Of a stretch of 64,000 nucleotides of DNA, positions 46,421 through 57,909 are shown piece by piece. The translations under genes were made by a program, and so were the position numbers. Source of the DNA: Druceiella hillmani (Eukaryota; Arthropoda; Insecta; Lepidoptera; Hepialidae); contig JAYKKI010000052.1 in assembly GCA_039881145.1 (NCBI GenBank), forward strand, positions 10,269,501 to 10,333,500, in the 5' to 3' direction. The notes under the pieces were generated by a model that was given only the letters and a program-made list of their open reading frames with translations, did not search any database and was not told the DNA's origin. Numbering within the stretch: the first letter of the stretch is position 1; every line of letters starts with the position of its first letter.

Positions 46421-46969
46421 TATCTAATCAAAGGCTATTAATAATACATAAACAATAATATTAATATTAAGTTTAACTGATTTATATTGATTAAGATTTG
46501 TGAAAAGATTATAAAAATCCACTTAAATATAAGTAGTAAAATGGAATGGGAAGCGTTTCTTTCTTTACACAAGCATTGCTGTAATTAAAGTCGTTAATAA
46601 TTATTCTTTTAACAACTAATATTTTACTCTTGAATTCACTGAATTTTTGATTAACTACTTTAAGTTGCTTTAGAAAAAACCAACGATCGTCAAATGCTCA
46701 CATGTCATTTTAATTATTAGTGCAACAATATTTTTTATATCTTTATCAATTTATATTTTAACGCTTCTACGATTTTTCTTTAACGGATTTTTCTTTCAAA
46801 ATAAAAATAAATATACATATTTATTTTCAAATAAAAATAAATATATATATTATATAGGATAAAAATATTTCCTATAGTTTACCGGTAAACTTTAAATAAA
46901 CATCTACTAATGATGTTTTTTGATAATTTTCACTTTGGCAATTTCGCGAATAGACGCAGGGAGCATATT
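46421..46969. other. AT-rich stretch, no gene seen
   Basis: AAATAAATAT/ATATTTATTT forms a small palindrome near 46808-46829. Otherwise nothing recognised. Confidence 0.35.
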
Positions 46970-48570
46970 TGTTTTAGGTATTTTTGACAATATCTCTGGT
47001 GCTAATTTTCATAAAATTACGAAAAAATAGTTTTCAAATCCTAATAAATCGCTCATTCATTTGATATATTATACTATACGTGAAATGAAAAAAATTCCAG
47101 TACTTTTTTACCCCGTTAAAATTTCTATTTCGATATCATTGATTGTTAACTATTGAGAAGTATACTGGTGAGACTATTGAGAATATACTTTATTATTAAA
47201 TACATTTTTGAAATTCCAATGTCAATTTCTTTCCTAAGAAAGATTTTGTGAACATTTAGGACAATATTTCTGTAGCTAACTTACATAAAATTATCAAAAA
47301 ATAGTTTTCAAATCTTTATAAATCGCTCATTCGTTTGATATACCACACAATACATGAAATGAAAAAAATTCTAGTACTTTTATCCCCTTAAAAAAATTCA
47401 TACTATTATTGATTGTTAACTATTGAGAACAATTTGTGAACATTTTTGCAATATCTCTGGAACTAATCTACATAAAATTTTGAAAAAATTGTTTTTAATT
47501 CTTTATAATTCCCCCTTATAATTGATATACCATATACATGAAATGATAAAAAAGTAAGTACTTATTTACACCCTTAAAAAAATCATATTACTATTAATGA
47601 TTGTTAACTATTGAGAACATTTTGTGAACATTTTTGCAATATCTCTGGAAATAATTTACAAATAATTTTGAAAAAATTGTTTTCAATTCTTTATAAATCC
47701 CCCTTTTAATTGATATACCATATACATGAAATGATAAAAAAGTAAGTACTTATTTACGCCCTTAAAAAAATTCATATCACTTTTAATGATTGTTAACTAT
47801 TGAGAACATTTTGTGAACATGTTTGCAATATCTCTGGAAATAATTTACATAAAATTTTGAAAAAATTGTTTGAATTCTTTATAAATCGCCCTTTTAATTG
47901 ATATACCATATACATGAAATGATAAAAAAGTAAGTACTTATTTACGCCCTTAAAAAAATCATATTACTATTAATGATTGTTAACTATTGAGAACATTTTG
48001 TGAACATGTTTGCAATATCTCTGGAAATAATTTACATAAAATTTTGAAAAAATTGTTTGAATTCTTTATAAATCCCCCTTTTAATTGATATACCATATAC
48101 ATAAAATGATAAAAAAGTAAGTACTTATTTACGCCCTTAAAAAAATTCATATCACTATTAATGATTGTTAACTATTGAGAAATGTACTGGTGAGACTATT
48201 AAGAATATACTTTATAATTAAGTAAAATTTCAAATTCCTATATCAACTGTCTTCTAAAAAAATATTTGTGGACATTTTTGACAATATCTCCGAAACCAAC
48301 TTACAGGTAACTGCGAAAAAATATTATTTTCAAATTTTTATAAATTGATCTTTCAATTGATATACCACACTATATATAAAATGAAAAAAAATCGAGGACT
48401 TTTTTACCACCTTAAATTTATTGAATGTTTTCTATTTAGAAATATGCGGATGGGACTATTAAGAATATGTCAAGTTTATTATTATGTCAAATTACTACGT
48501 CAATTATTTTCTGAGAAAATGTTTGTGGATACCATTAGTAATATCTTTAGAAATGTCTTATTAGTTAGTG
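46970..48570. repeat. Nested tandem array: 270-bp outer units, 188-bp inner units
   Basis: The anchor GATTGTTAACTATTGAGAA falls at 47141, 47411, 47599, 47788, 47975 and 48163. The first spacing is 270 bp; the next four are 187-189 bp. The outer copies at both ends contain an extra block of about 82 bp ('ctggtgagactatt.agaatatactttat') that the inner copies lack. The inner copies are almost identical to one another, so an internally deleted unit was amplified recently inside an older array. An 86-codon frame at 48345-48605 overlaps the right end. Confidence 0.93.
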
Positions 48571-50052
48571 TAAGCGGCAGATCTTCTACACTTTACTATT
48601 TATAGTTAACGGTCCGGATCCAAGTTGCTATTGACGTTTTGTTATAAAAAGTTAAAAATAAAAATGTTATTTGGAGACACGCTATTCAAAATGTGCATAA
48701 ACATTTATAGATTAAATATGTATAAAATATGCAAAGCATGCATTGGTATAGTATATAGAATACAAATATAATAGTTGTAAAGTTTCCTTTTCTGATAAAG
48801 AATTCACTTTAAGTACTGAAATGACGACAGAATTTGTGGAAGTATTTTTCAATAATTCTTCATAGTTGTCTAATGAATATAAAACAGAGCATTTACGGGT
48901 TTCATTAATATTTTATAACTGTAGACCATTTGTAGAATTAATATTTTATGTGTGCATCCCCTATATCCACAATTTTTAAAAGAAATAATTTGCCTTCGCC
49001 CAATCTGAAAGTATGTATTTTATGACACACCTCTTAACATTTGCAATATGATGATTTGATTATGAATTAATTATAAAGGGGATTACACTCTGTAACAACC
49101 AATGTGTTTTAAGGTGATACTAGAACAAACACACAAATAAACAAACAATCTGAAACATATCAACAACCAAAAATAGAAAAAAATCGCCCATTGCATCGCA
49201 CCATTTCCAAGAGTAAATATGACGATAAGTAATGAAGGAGAATTTCATATAGTTTTTGTTTACGTATTTTTAAGGTAAGAATATTTATGAAAAACAGTAT
49301 ACGGAGGAAAATTATTTTAAATTTAAATTAAGTAAAAGTCTACTTTCGAATTAGCCTTTTGATCTGCGAAAAATATTTATTGTTAATACAATAAAAATAA
49401 TATGCAGCGCCATTTATTTGACGACTAGTTTTTTTAATAAAATTTAATTTTATTTTGTGAATAGCGAGGAATTAGTAGAATTTTCGCTAATCAATATATA
49501 CCATTTCTGGAAGAAATGTTTAACAAAATTAAATGACGTATAATGATGCAGTAAGTATAAGGAGACCGACACACTCATACAATTTAGTTCGTATTTTTTA
49601 CCAACAAGAAGTGAATGCAATGAATGAAAGTTATATTTAACGAAACAAAAGGGTACAATTTCCAGTTACGGAGCTGTATTTATAGATATCAATCAATAGT
49701 TCTTGATAATTCCAACTTACATGGATCGTTTTGACTTAAAAAACTACACCGGCAAAGCTGCAGGTAAAAACTAATTTATTTCATATTATGTAATATATTA
49801 GAAATGTTTACCATTTGTTCATATAGTCATTAGTATTTAATGCAACATTTGTATATACGGTGAACTTATTATTAGTTCATAGTTGAACTACGAAAAATTA
49901 TGTTATTGCAATTTTGACAAAGAAAATAAAAAATATTATTGACAAGGAAAAACCTAAATTTTACATGTCGATTGGAGAAAAGAAAAGTGTGAGCAATGAA
50001 GATTAATTTTTTCAGACGACTTTTATTATATTAGATTATAAATTTACTTATA

Positions 50053-50057
<5 letters not shown>
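48571..50057. other. AT-rich stretch, no gene seen
   Basis: 'tgcagcgccatttatttgac' near 49404 belongs to the scattered motif family. 49080-49180 ends in 'aacacacaaataaacaaacaa', like the tails of small insect elements. Confidence 0.4.

Positions 50058-50108
<51 letters not shown>
50058..50108. repeat. (AT)n microsatellite
   Basis: About twenty AT units with one G interruption. Confidence 0.96.
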
Positions 50109-50261
50109 AATCTTTTTTTTTATATAAATCTACGAATATACATAGATTTTTTCAAATAGTGCATTAATCATAAATCACATTCATCATTCAGTCTGGTATA
50201 AGTGTAATTAATATCAATTTAACTCATGTTCATGATCTAGTTAATACCTATCTTCCTTAAC

Positions 50262-50264
<3 letters not shown>
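50109..50264. other. Short AT-rich spacer
   Basis: Nothing recognised between the two AT tracts. Confidence 0.4.

Positions 50265-50325
<61 letters not shown>
50265..50325. repeat. (AT)n microsatellite
   Basis: About thirty uninterrupted AT units. Confidence 0.97.
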
Positions 50326-50326
<1 letters not shown>

Positions 50327-50452
50327 TTAAGATAAGCGGTGAAATATACGATCTTATGGCTCAATTTTGATTCACTTTGTTCTAAAGTGACTATTTCAAT
50401 TTATTTTCATCCAAAAATAAGAGTAATTTTTGAACGCATACTGAGATGAAAG

Positions 50453-51683
50453 GAGAATATATAAGATTAAGAGAATTATAGACTAAGAGAATATATAAGA
50501 CTAAGAGATTAAGAGATCCAAGAAGAAATATATAAGATTAAGAGAATTATAGACTAAGACAATATATAAGACTAAGAGATTAAGAGATCCAAGAAGAAAT
50601 ATATAAGATTAAGAGAATTATAGACTAAGAGAATACATAAGACTAAGAGATTAAGAGATCCAAGAATAAATATATAAGATTAAGAGAATTATAGACTAAG
50701 AGAATACATAAGACTAAGAGATTAAGAGATCCAAGAAGAAATATATAAGATTAAGAGAATTATAGACTAAGAGAATATATAAGACTAAGAGATTAAGAGA
50801 TCCAAGGAGAAATATATAAGATTAAGAGAATTATAGACTAAGAGAATACATAAGACTAAGAGATTAAGAGATCCAAGAATAAATATATAAGATTAAGAGA
50901 ATTATAGACTAAGAGAATACATAAGACTAAGAGATTAAGAGATCCAAGAATAAATATATAAGATTAAGAGAATTATAGACTAAGAGAATACATAAGACTA
51001 AGAGATTAAGAGATCCAAGAAGAAATATATAAGATTAAGAGAATTATAGACTAAGAGAATACATAAGACTAAGAGATTAAGAGATCCAAGAATAAATATA
51101 TAAGATTAAGAGAATTATAGACTAAGAGAATACATAAGACTAAGAAATTAAGAGATCCAAGAAGAAATATATAAGATTAAGAGAATTATAGACTAAGAGA
51201 ATACATAAGACTAAGTGATTAAGAGATCCAAGAAGAAATATATAAGATTAAGAGAATTATAGACTAAGAGAATACATAAGAGTAAGAGATTAAGAGATCC
51301 AAGAAGAAATATATAAGATTAAGAGAATTATAGACTAAGGGAATACATAAGAGTAAGAGATTAAGAGATCCAAGAAGAAATATATAAGATTAAGAGAATT
51401 ATAGACTAAGAGAATATATCAGACTAAGAGATTAAGAGATCCAAGGAGAAATATATAAGATTAAGAGAATTATAGACTAAGAGAATATATAAGACTAAGA
51501 GATTAAGAGATCCAAGAAGAAATATATAAGATTAAGAGAATTATAGACTAAGAGAATACATAAGACTAAGAGATTAAGAGATCCAAGAAGAAATATATAA
51601 GATTAAGAGAATTATAGACTAAGAGAATATATAAGACTAAGAGATTAAGAGATCCAGGAAGAAATATACAAGATTAAGAGAAT
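50453..51683. repeat. 71-bp minisatellite, 17 units plus a partial
   Basis: AAGATTAAGAGAATTATAGA starts units from 50463 to 51670 at 71-bp spacing, giving exactly 17 full periods. Units differ only at a few sites (AATATATAAG or AATACATAAG; AGAAGAAAT, AGAATAAAT or AGGAGAAAT; GACTAAG or GAGTAAG). The purine-rich strand is the plus strand. Each unit is built from smaller AAGA(C/T)TAAGAGA-like pieces, so it probably grew from a shorter repeat. No open frame and no unique spacers. Confidence 0.98.
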
Positions 51684-51726
51684 CTCTATCCGCGTTCATT
51701 GCTTTTCTAATTTTTATTTAAAAGTT

Positions 51727-51809
51727 GGTGTCACTGTGTACGTATATTTATGTGTATTTCTGTATGGTGGTGTCACTGTGTATGTATATTTATGTGTATT
51801 TCTGTATGC
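51727..51809. repeat. 42-bp tandem duplication
   Basis: GGTGTCACTGTGTACGTATA begins at 51727 and again at 51769 with one base changed. Confidence 0.95.
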
Positions 51810-51812
51810 CAG

Positions 51813-51874
51813 GTGCTCACTGTAAACCGGCTGAGTCGGTGATGCTTATGGCGAAGCTGCACCAGCCGAACTAG
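51813..51874 (+). CDS. Candidate terminal exon (speculative)
   Basis: A pyrimidine-leaning tract ends in TGCCAG, then GT completes a split codon, and 19 codons read AHCKPAESVMLMAKLHQPN to TAG (51872-51874). The base composition is strikingly different from both flanks, and AATAAA occurs about 110 bp further on near 51988. The peptide is not recognised. As an alternative, CGGCTG...GGTG pairs with CACCAGCCG, so a structured RNA element or an unknown repeat fragment would also explain the composition. Confidence 0.2.
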
Positions 51875-52894
51875 CCACTTTTTTGTGGATAATAACATAA
51901 ATAATTTAGTTTAGATAAGATAATTATTTTTTCTGGTAGCGTTTCTGGTTTTCTTGCAATTTTATCTATTTCGTAGCAGCTTTTTGCAAATAAATTTTTA
52001 TTATACGTCCAACTGTTGGGTCACAAACTTGCTCTTTTTAACCTCGCCCACATTCACTTAGATGGACTTATAATTTATGCAACGAAAGTATAAATTAGAA
52101 GATCGTTAAATTTGTAGATATAGCTATTTTATTACTTGATTTTTAAGCAATAAAACCGTCACTAATATAGTATTAGAAATCTAAGCGATATTAATCTTGG
52201 TGCACAATAGTTAATCGTCAAATTTAAAGTGCTTAATCGTATTCCGGATATTAGTCTTTTATCCGACGCTCTACGAACGAACTAACGTACGAATTCTTCT
52301 TCCATAGAAAGAACAAAGCGATACTCACGGTGGGCAGCGTGATACTTTTATCACTTCCCGGTTATTAAACACTCATTTATCCTATTTAATTCTATAAATT
52401 GTGATATAAATGCCACATTATGGTACATTATGCAGTTAAATTGTTTAAAAACTATAGTAATAAGGAACAGGAAAATCTGGGTTACTGTTAGCAAATAAAT
52501 ATTTAAATTTTTAAATTAACATTGCTCAAACCTCATTTTATCGATAAAAATATATCGTTTTTAAAATGATATCTATATGTTCACTGCTTATTTTATTTGT
52601 GTCGTATGTTGTTGCCAGTTTTCTGAGTTTATACAATAATTTTCTAGGGATATTCATTGAAACATAAATAATATACAGTGTTAATGAAAGGGAGAATGTC
52701 TAGTATAGTAAAAATATTAATGTGGTCAATTTCGAAGTTACTATTACTACATTACTCCAACTAGTTCATCATTTGCCCGGCAATTATCTCCATGAACACG
52801 GTTAATGTTTTAAATAACAACTACCTCTTTTACGGTAAAGCTTTTAAGTGGGAAATGAGGTGAGACAGTTGATGTGAAAAAGGTATTGAATAAA
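51875..52894. other. AT-rich stretch, no gene seen
   Basis: No gene recognised. A mixed-composition patch lies at 52240-52370. Confidence 0.35.
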
Positions 52895-53190
52895 CGCTGT
52901 CTCACTTCTTTTGTGCCTTCGCGGATTGTGCGAGAGGGAGAATCGCAGCTCGCCGGACTGTCTACCTACAATTTAGCCGTAAAATCGTCTTCCGAGTGGC
53001 AACCCCTGTTCTATTCTAAACCGGCATCGATTTTAATTATTAAAATTTCTTTTGCTAAGGTAAAAATAAACTAAGATTTTTAAAATTTTTCTTATTAGTA
53101 GATTCATTATTTATTTGGAAACATTTTAAAATGATGACAATTTTTTGCTAAAAAATCGAATTATAAGGTGCAAATATTGGTAATTTTATA
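52895..53190. repeat. Dispersed ~300-bp repeat, copy 2
   Basis: Partner of 39545-39840: GAGGGAGAATCGCAGCTCGC, 'agccgtaaaatcgtcttcc', 'gagtggcaacccc', 'tctaaacc', 'tttttcttattagta' and 'tatttatttggaaa' in the same order and orientation. A 66-codon frame crossing the head is not conserved between copies. Confidence 0.75.
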
Positions 53191-53530
53191 AGTAACTATA
53201 TGTGCCGACGCGACTTTGTTTGTATGAAATTCGGTATTTTTTGTTTTTTGTCCTTTTTTATCTCGGAATTCTATAAGTATAATGTTTACTAAAACGCTAA
53301 TAGATGGCGTTGGGAGTACCAATATCATAATATTCATCAAGTCAGTGTGTTTTTTTAAATCTTTACTATCCAGACAAAAATTATCTTATATGTTGCTCAA
53401 GGGTATAAACTATTACCATACTAAATTTAATCAAAATCGATGTAATAGATTTTGAGCGATTAAAGAACAAATTAACATACAAACAAAAATAGGAAAAACA
53501 GTTTTTCTGACTTCTACTATCATTCTATAC
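53191..53530. repeat. Probable dispersed element with 'aatcaaaatcgatg' tail
   Basis: It begins near GCCGACGCGACTTTGTTTG, contains AATAGATGGCGTTGG near 53299, and ends 'ctaaatttaatcaaaatcgatg ... gattaaagaacaaattaacatacaaacaaa'. Tails of the form 'AAATTTCATCAAAATCGG...CAAACAAACA' are frequent in insect non-autonomous elements. Confidence 0.45.
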
Positions 53531-53797
53531 TAAACCAATCACCCTTGTGAAAATACTTTCCATGTACAGAATTCACTCTGTTGCAATTTCATTATGTGTA
53601 TAAATATCGAAAAAATAAAGACATATAATTATAAATATAGGTTATATCAAGTAAACTGTAAAAAATCATCAAAATCCTTTAAGTCTTCTAAGGAGAAAAA
53701 CTTTGAAATTCGACACCTCATTACGATCCTATTAAGAAATAGGATCATTAGTAAAAAGACGTCCATTTTCTTTACCTTTTAGTGGAGCCCAAAACTT
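53531..53797. other. No gene seen
   Basis: AT-rich. ATCCTATTAAGAAATAGGAT near 53729 is a small hairpin. Confidence 0.4.
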
Positions 53798-53856
53798 ATT
53801 GTACTTATCATAGGTTTAATGACTTTACAAGTTATTAAACCTATGATAAGTATAAT
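53798..53856. repeat. Snap-back inverted repeat, 26-bp arms
   Basis: Arms 53798-53823 and 53831-53856 pair with two mismatches around the loop TTTACAA. Confidence 0.95.
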
Positions 53857-53889
53857 GATTGATGTTTAAAACAATATTACGGCTTCACT

Positions 53890-54400
53890 TGTTGTATTCA
53901 CACACTGAACCGATTCGATTCTTAAAGTTCCTCCGTAGCGGTACTCGTTTTAATTGGCCGATGACACTCCGACACCCGTTCCCTAACACGCGTGACCCTG
54001 AATCGAGAGGCGCCGCGAGCGAGACGCCAGATCGTAAGAGGCTGCGAACGTACCGCGCCCAACAGTGAAACAATACAATCGCGTATTTCAATTCCGGTGT
54101 GCGGCGGATCTGGGTCATTTCTATTGTCAGAACCGTAGGTAGGCTCCCCGGTAATTGTATGTAAATACAGCGCAGAGAAATGATAAATAAAACTGAACGG
54201 CCCCGTGGGCGGGGAGCAATGTCGATCCGCTCGGGGGCATCGCTCTCGCTGAGCGCGCCCGCTCGGCGCAGAAAGTGGGAATTAATGACCGTGACATACG
54301 TTTGTGAGCTCGGCGCGGCGGAGTTTGTTAGCGTAGGATTTTAGATGCAGTTATTACAGGCGATTGCCGCGTGGACGTCAATTGCAATTTTCTGGATAAT
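53890..54400. promoter_or_regulatory. Most GC-rich island of the window, CpG-dense
   Basis: Many CpGs in a strongly AT-rich setting: GAGAGGCGCCGCGAGCGAG near 54005, GGCCCCGTGGGCGGGGAG near 54199, CGCTGAGCGCGCCCGCTCGG near 54248 and GAGCTCGGCGCGGCGGAG near 54306. Frames of 69 and 77 codons on opposite strands at 53859-54118 are open but unrecognised. No transposon features are visible. A conserved enhancer, a CpG-rich promoter or first exon, or an insertion of foreign origin would all fit. Confidence 0.4.
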
Positions 54401-55584
54401 TTTTGCAGCGATCACAACCACAGTCCTTAATTGTTCGGCTATGATGTTCTTCAATTATTGAGAAACTCACCGGCAGGAAACACAGAGAAAATAAAAGAAA
54501 TATTAAAAGTAATGAACTCAATACATTAAACTTATTAAAGTGGATACTTTAAGAGTTATAACGTGAATACATTAAACATAATAAACTAAATACATTGGAA
54601 ACGAAAAACAGAATACTTAACATTTATTAAACGGAATATATTAAAAGTAATCAACTGAATTCATACAGGAAAATATAACGAAATTAATGCAAAATAAAAC
54701 TCATCGATCTTAATCTAACACTGGAAATTTTGAAAGAGAATTCCATTGGAAGATCAAATGGAAGTTTTGAATTTGATGCCCATAACTACTTTATTAAAAA
54801 AACTTACTTTACCATTTTTAACTTCTTAGAGGATTGACGAAGAAGCAAGAATTATACAATTTCCTTCGCGCGTTTTGTATCATCACAAGTTACCAGCTTA
54901 TCTACATCATCATTTCATTCTACTCAAAACAATGGGCGACATCATTAAATGGTAACCGACTTCTACGGCATCTTTCATTTATATGCAAATCATCAAATAT
55001 GTTCGATTAAATTTTCTTCTAGTAGGCAATATTAGATTGTAGCAGTAATAAAATTGTATTAATGAAGAAAAAAACAGAGTTCGATTCTACAGAAATAATG
55101 TCATTTCCTGGGTTGAAATTGACCAAATGCTAGTAAAGTAAATCGTGAATTATGTCCGTTTTTTAGGAAAACCTGTCGTGTCGTTTAGGCGTAATTGAAT
55201 CACAAACATCCAAACACATATTTCGTGGTATTAATAGTTTCACGTGTGCGAAGCCGCAGATAATATACAATTCATGCATTACTCAGCTATACAAAATATA
55301 TGTATATTAAATTACGTGGTAATGCGGTGCTTCTTTGCAGAGTTATTAAGTAACAAACATACACATTTTCACAATTATAATATTAGTACTATACATAACC
55401 AAGAGTACTACATCATTCTAGGTATACCTGTAAAAATATAAAATAAGCCAAAAATATGTTCTCGGTTATCAAATTAGTCTATAAGGCAATTTTTTAAGTA
55501 TTCTATCACGATAATCGAAAAAAAATGTTATTTCTCCCATTCCATCCTATACTCAAACGATTAAAGTGAGTTTATCTTCAATAT
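54401..55584. other. AT-rich stretch, no gene seen
   Basis: 54485-54680 is low-complexity with recurrent 'aatacattaaa' and 'attaaaagtaat' words. Nothing else recognised. Confidence 0.4.
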
Positions 55585-55952
55585 TGTTACATTTACAGTT
55601 AAGAACATTAGAAATAATCTCAAAAATAAATTTATCTAAATAATTATTAAAGTTTATCTAAGAGAGCTTAGCGTATAAATAATAATAACAAAATGTTAGC
55701 TCTTTATATATATAATTTGACTTGCACTAGCCAAGTGAACTGTGAGTCTAAAAAGATGAGTTCGAATATTCATCCGTGTCATTATCGATTATATGTCGTT
55801 GCAACGATTACAGTGATAAACATTGCAAATAATCTCATAAATACTTTTGCACACGCAAAAGTTTAATAATAACAAAATGTTAGCTCTTAATATATTATTT
55901 GACTTGCACTAACCAATTAAATATAACCTGTGAGTCTAAAAAGATCACATAG
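55585..55952. repeat. Diverged tandem duplication, ~175-200-bp unit
   Basis: AACAAAATGTTAGCTCTT occurs at 55688 and 55869, each followed by 'atttgacttgcacta.ccaa' and 'ctgtgagtctaaaaagat'. Upstream, 'aaataatctca.aaata' also occurs in both copies. Confidence 0.85.
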
Positions 55953-56119
55953 AATCATTGTTATAATTTTCCAGCAATCCTTACGTAGACTTCTAAAATT
56001 CTGTTCTTTCATAATTATAGGTTCAGCAATTTCAAGAATAAGGAGGGGCGGAAATATATCTTTCGCAAATATTTCAGTGTGTCTTTCAAGACATACAACC
56101 TAACATTACGAAAAAAAAA
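55953..56119. other. No gene seen
   Basis: 'ggaggggcggaaatatatctttcgcaaatatttca' resembles 63000-63045 and may be an extension of the dispersed family that follows. Confidence 0.4.
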
Positions 56120-56915
56120 TTATACTCCAACTTTAATACTCCCTTCTAAAATTTCCATGTAAATATTTAAGTGCTAACTATTAAACTATGTGTGGGTTAA
56201 TGTGCTCAAGGGACGTCTAAGATAAATGGCTGTGACAGACAGAAAGACGGAAAAATTAAATGTCATATGAGTGTTTAGCTATTAAGCTATGTTTGAGTTA
56301 ATATGCTTTGTTACTATATGCCAATTTTCAAGATGTGTCTGAGATAAATGGCTGTGATATACAGGATGACGGAAAAATTATGTCATGTGCTACGCCAATT
56401 TTCAAGTTCTATGTCAAGCGGTGTCTACACCAATTTTCAAGTTTCTACCTCAAGGGGTGTCTAAGATAAATGGCTATGATATACAGAATGACTGAAAAAT
56501 TAAATAGTATATGAATGCTTAGCTATTAAGCTATATTTGAGTTAATATGCTTTGTTACTATACCAATTTTCAAGTTTCTACCTCAAGGGGTGTCTGAGAT
56601 AAATGGCTGTGACATACAGAATGCCGGAAAAATTAAATGGCATATGAATGCTTAGCTATTAAGCTATATTTGAGTTAATATGCTTTGATACTATACCAAT
56701 TTTCAAGTTTCTACCTCAAGGAGTGTCTGAGATAAATGGATGTGCCATACAGTATGCCGGAAAAATTAAATGGCATATGAATGCTTGGCTATTAAGCTAT
56801 ATTTGAGTTAATATGCTTTGTTACTATGCCAATTTTCAAGTTCTACGTCCAGCGGTGTCTGAGGTAAATAGTTGTGACATACGGAATAACGGAAAAATTA
56901 AATGTCATTATGATA
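56120..56915. repeat. Tandem array of a ~133-bp unit, about six copies
   Basis: ATATGCTTTG(T/A)TACTAT falls at 56301, 56545, 56678 and 56811, with more degenerate copies at both ends. Each unit reads 'gctattaagctat.tttgagttaatatgc ... ccaattttcaagtttctacctcaaggggtgtctgagataaatggctgtgacatacagaatgacggaaaaatt'. Single copies of the same sequence occur at 42125-42270 and 63140-63345, so the array grew from part of a dispersed element. Confidence 0.92.
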
Positions 56916-57769
56916 GAACCAACGAGAATAACCAAGCTTTGTCGTGTAAAAATTGGAAGATTAGGAACAAGTTGAATGAAAAATTTTCTTAATATGAAAA
57001 TTTACAACACCTGTTCAACGTCTGACGACAACCACGTCTATCAAACGGAACTAATTCTTGATTTTGAATTTACCGGGGTCTTGCAAAATAAATTTTAAAA
57101 AAATACGGGTTAAATCCTTATATAACTCAATATTAAACAACATTTAACATCCAGTCTTAATTCACGATTAAATATTGATAACATAATAAAATGCATGATA
57201 TAAGACGTTAAGACTATAAATCAATACTGTGTTCTTTATATAATAATAAGAATGATTTGCATGAAAATGATCGGTTTCGAGAGCCGCTTTTAAATCCACA
57301 TTCGCTGTTCCATTACATAATAACATACATAAAACAAAGTAATGGACCTGATCAGCATAAATAATTACTTTATATTCAACATGGCCAGAATACGTTTCCG
57401 GAAGGTTATTTCATATTGTAATAATGATCAGATTCCCACTTCAAGGTAAAATTTGTCAGTTTTTATTATTGTAATAAATAACCTGTGACGATTTTGCCTC
57501 GTCTACTCAGATTTCGTATAAATTACAATTACGAGACGAATCTCGTCGTATAATTAATGTTAATAGGTTTATTATGTTGCTCTATGTCGTTATGTCTATT
57601 GATGGGTAGATTTATTGGAAACAAAAGTCATTGAAATCATTTATTTTTTAAGTACACATCTGGCCATCGCTTGGTATTTCCCTAGTACATAATTTTTATT
57701 AATTTTTTACCCCCGAAGTAATAAATCTTATATCTTAAAAATTACCTTTTAGTATTTATTTGCAAACAT
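56916..57769. other. AT-rich stretch, no gene seen
   Basis: Nothing recognised. Confidence 0.35.
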
Positions 57770-57909
57770 TATTTTAAAGCAATAGTAAGTGCTTTCTTCG
57801 AGCACGTCTGGAATCTCTACCGCACAGATCGACTGACAGCGATCTGGGAAGGATCTCTCTCGACCTTTGACGATGGATATAATTATAACACGAATAACTG
57901 TATCAGTGA
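57770..57909 (+). other. Open, GC-richer segment of unknown nature
   Basis: A frame without a usable ATG reads SAFFEHVWNLYRTDRLTAIW, then EGSLSTFDDGYNYN, and ends at TAG near 57923. The core 57785-57875 is much less AT-biased than the surroundings. The minus strand is also open over the core. I do not recognise a family. A transposon scrap or an old exon are both possible. Confidence 0.25.

Noticed and set aside
50453..51683. Possible CRISPR-like array
   Set aside because: The whole 71-bp unit is repeated without unique spacers, and the context is eukaryotic.
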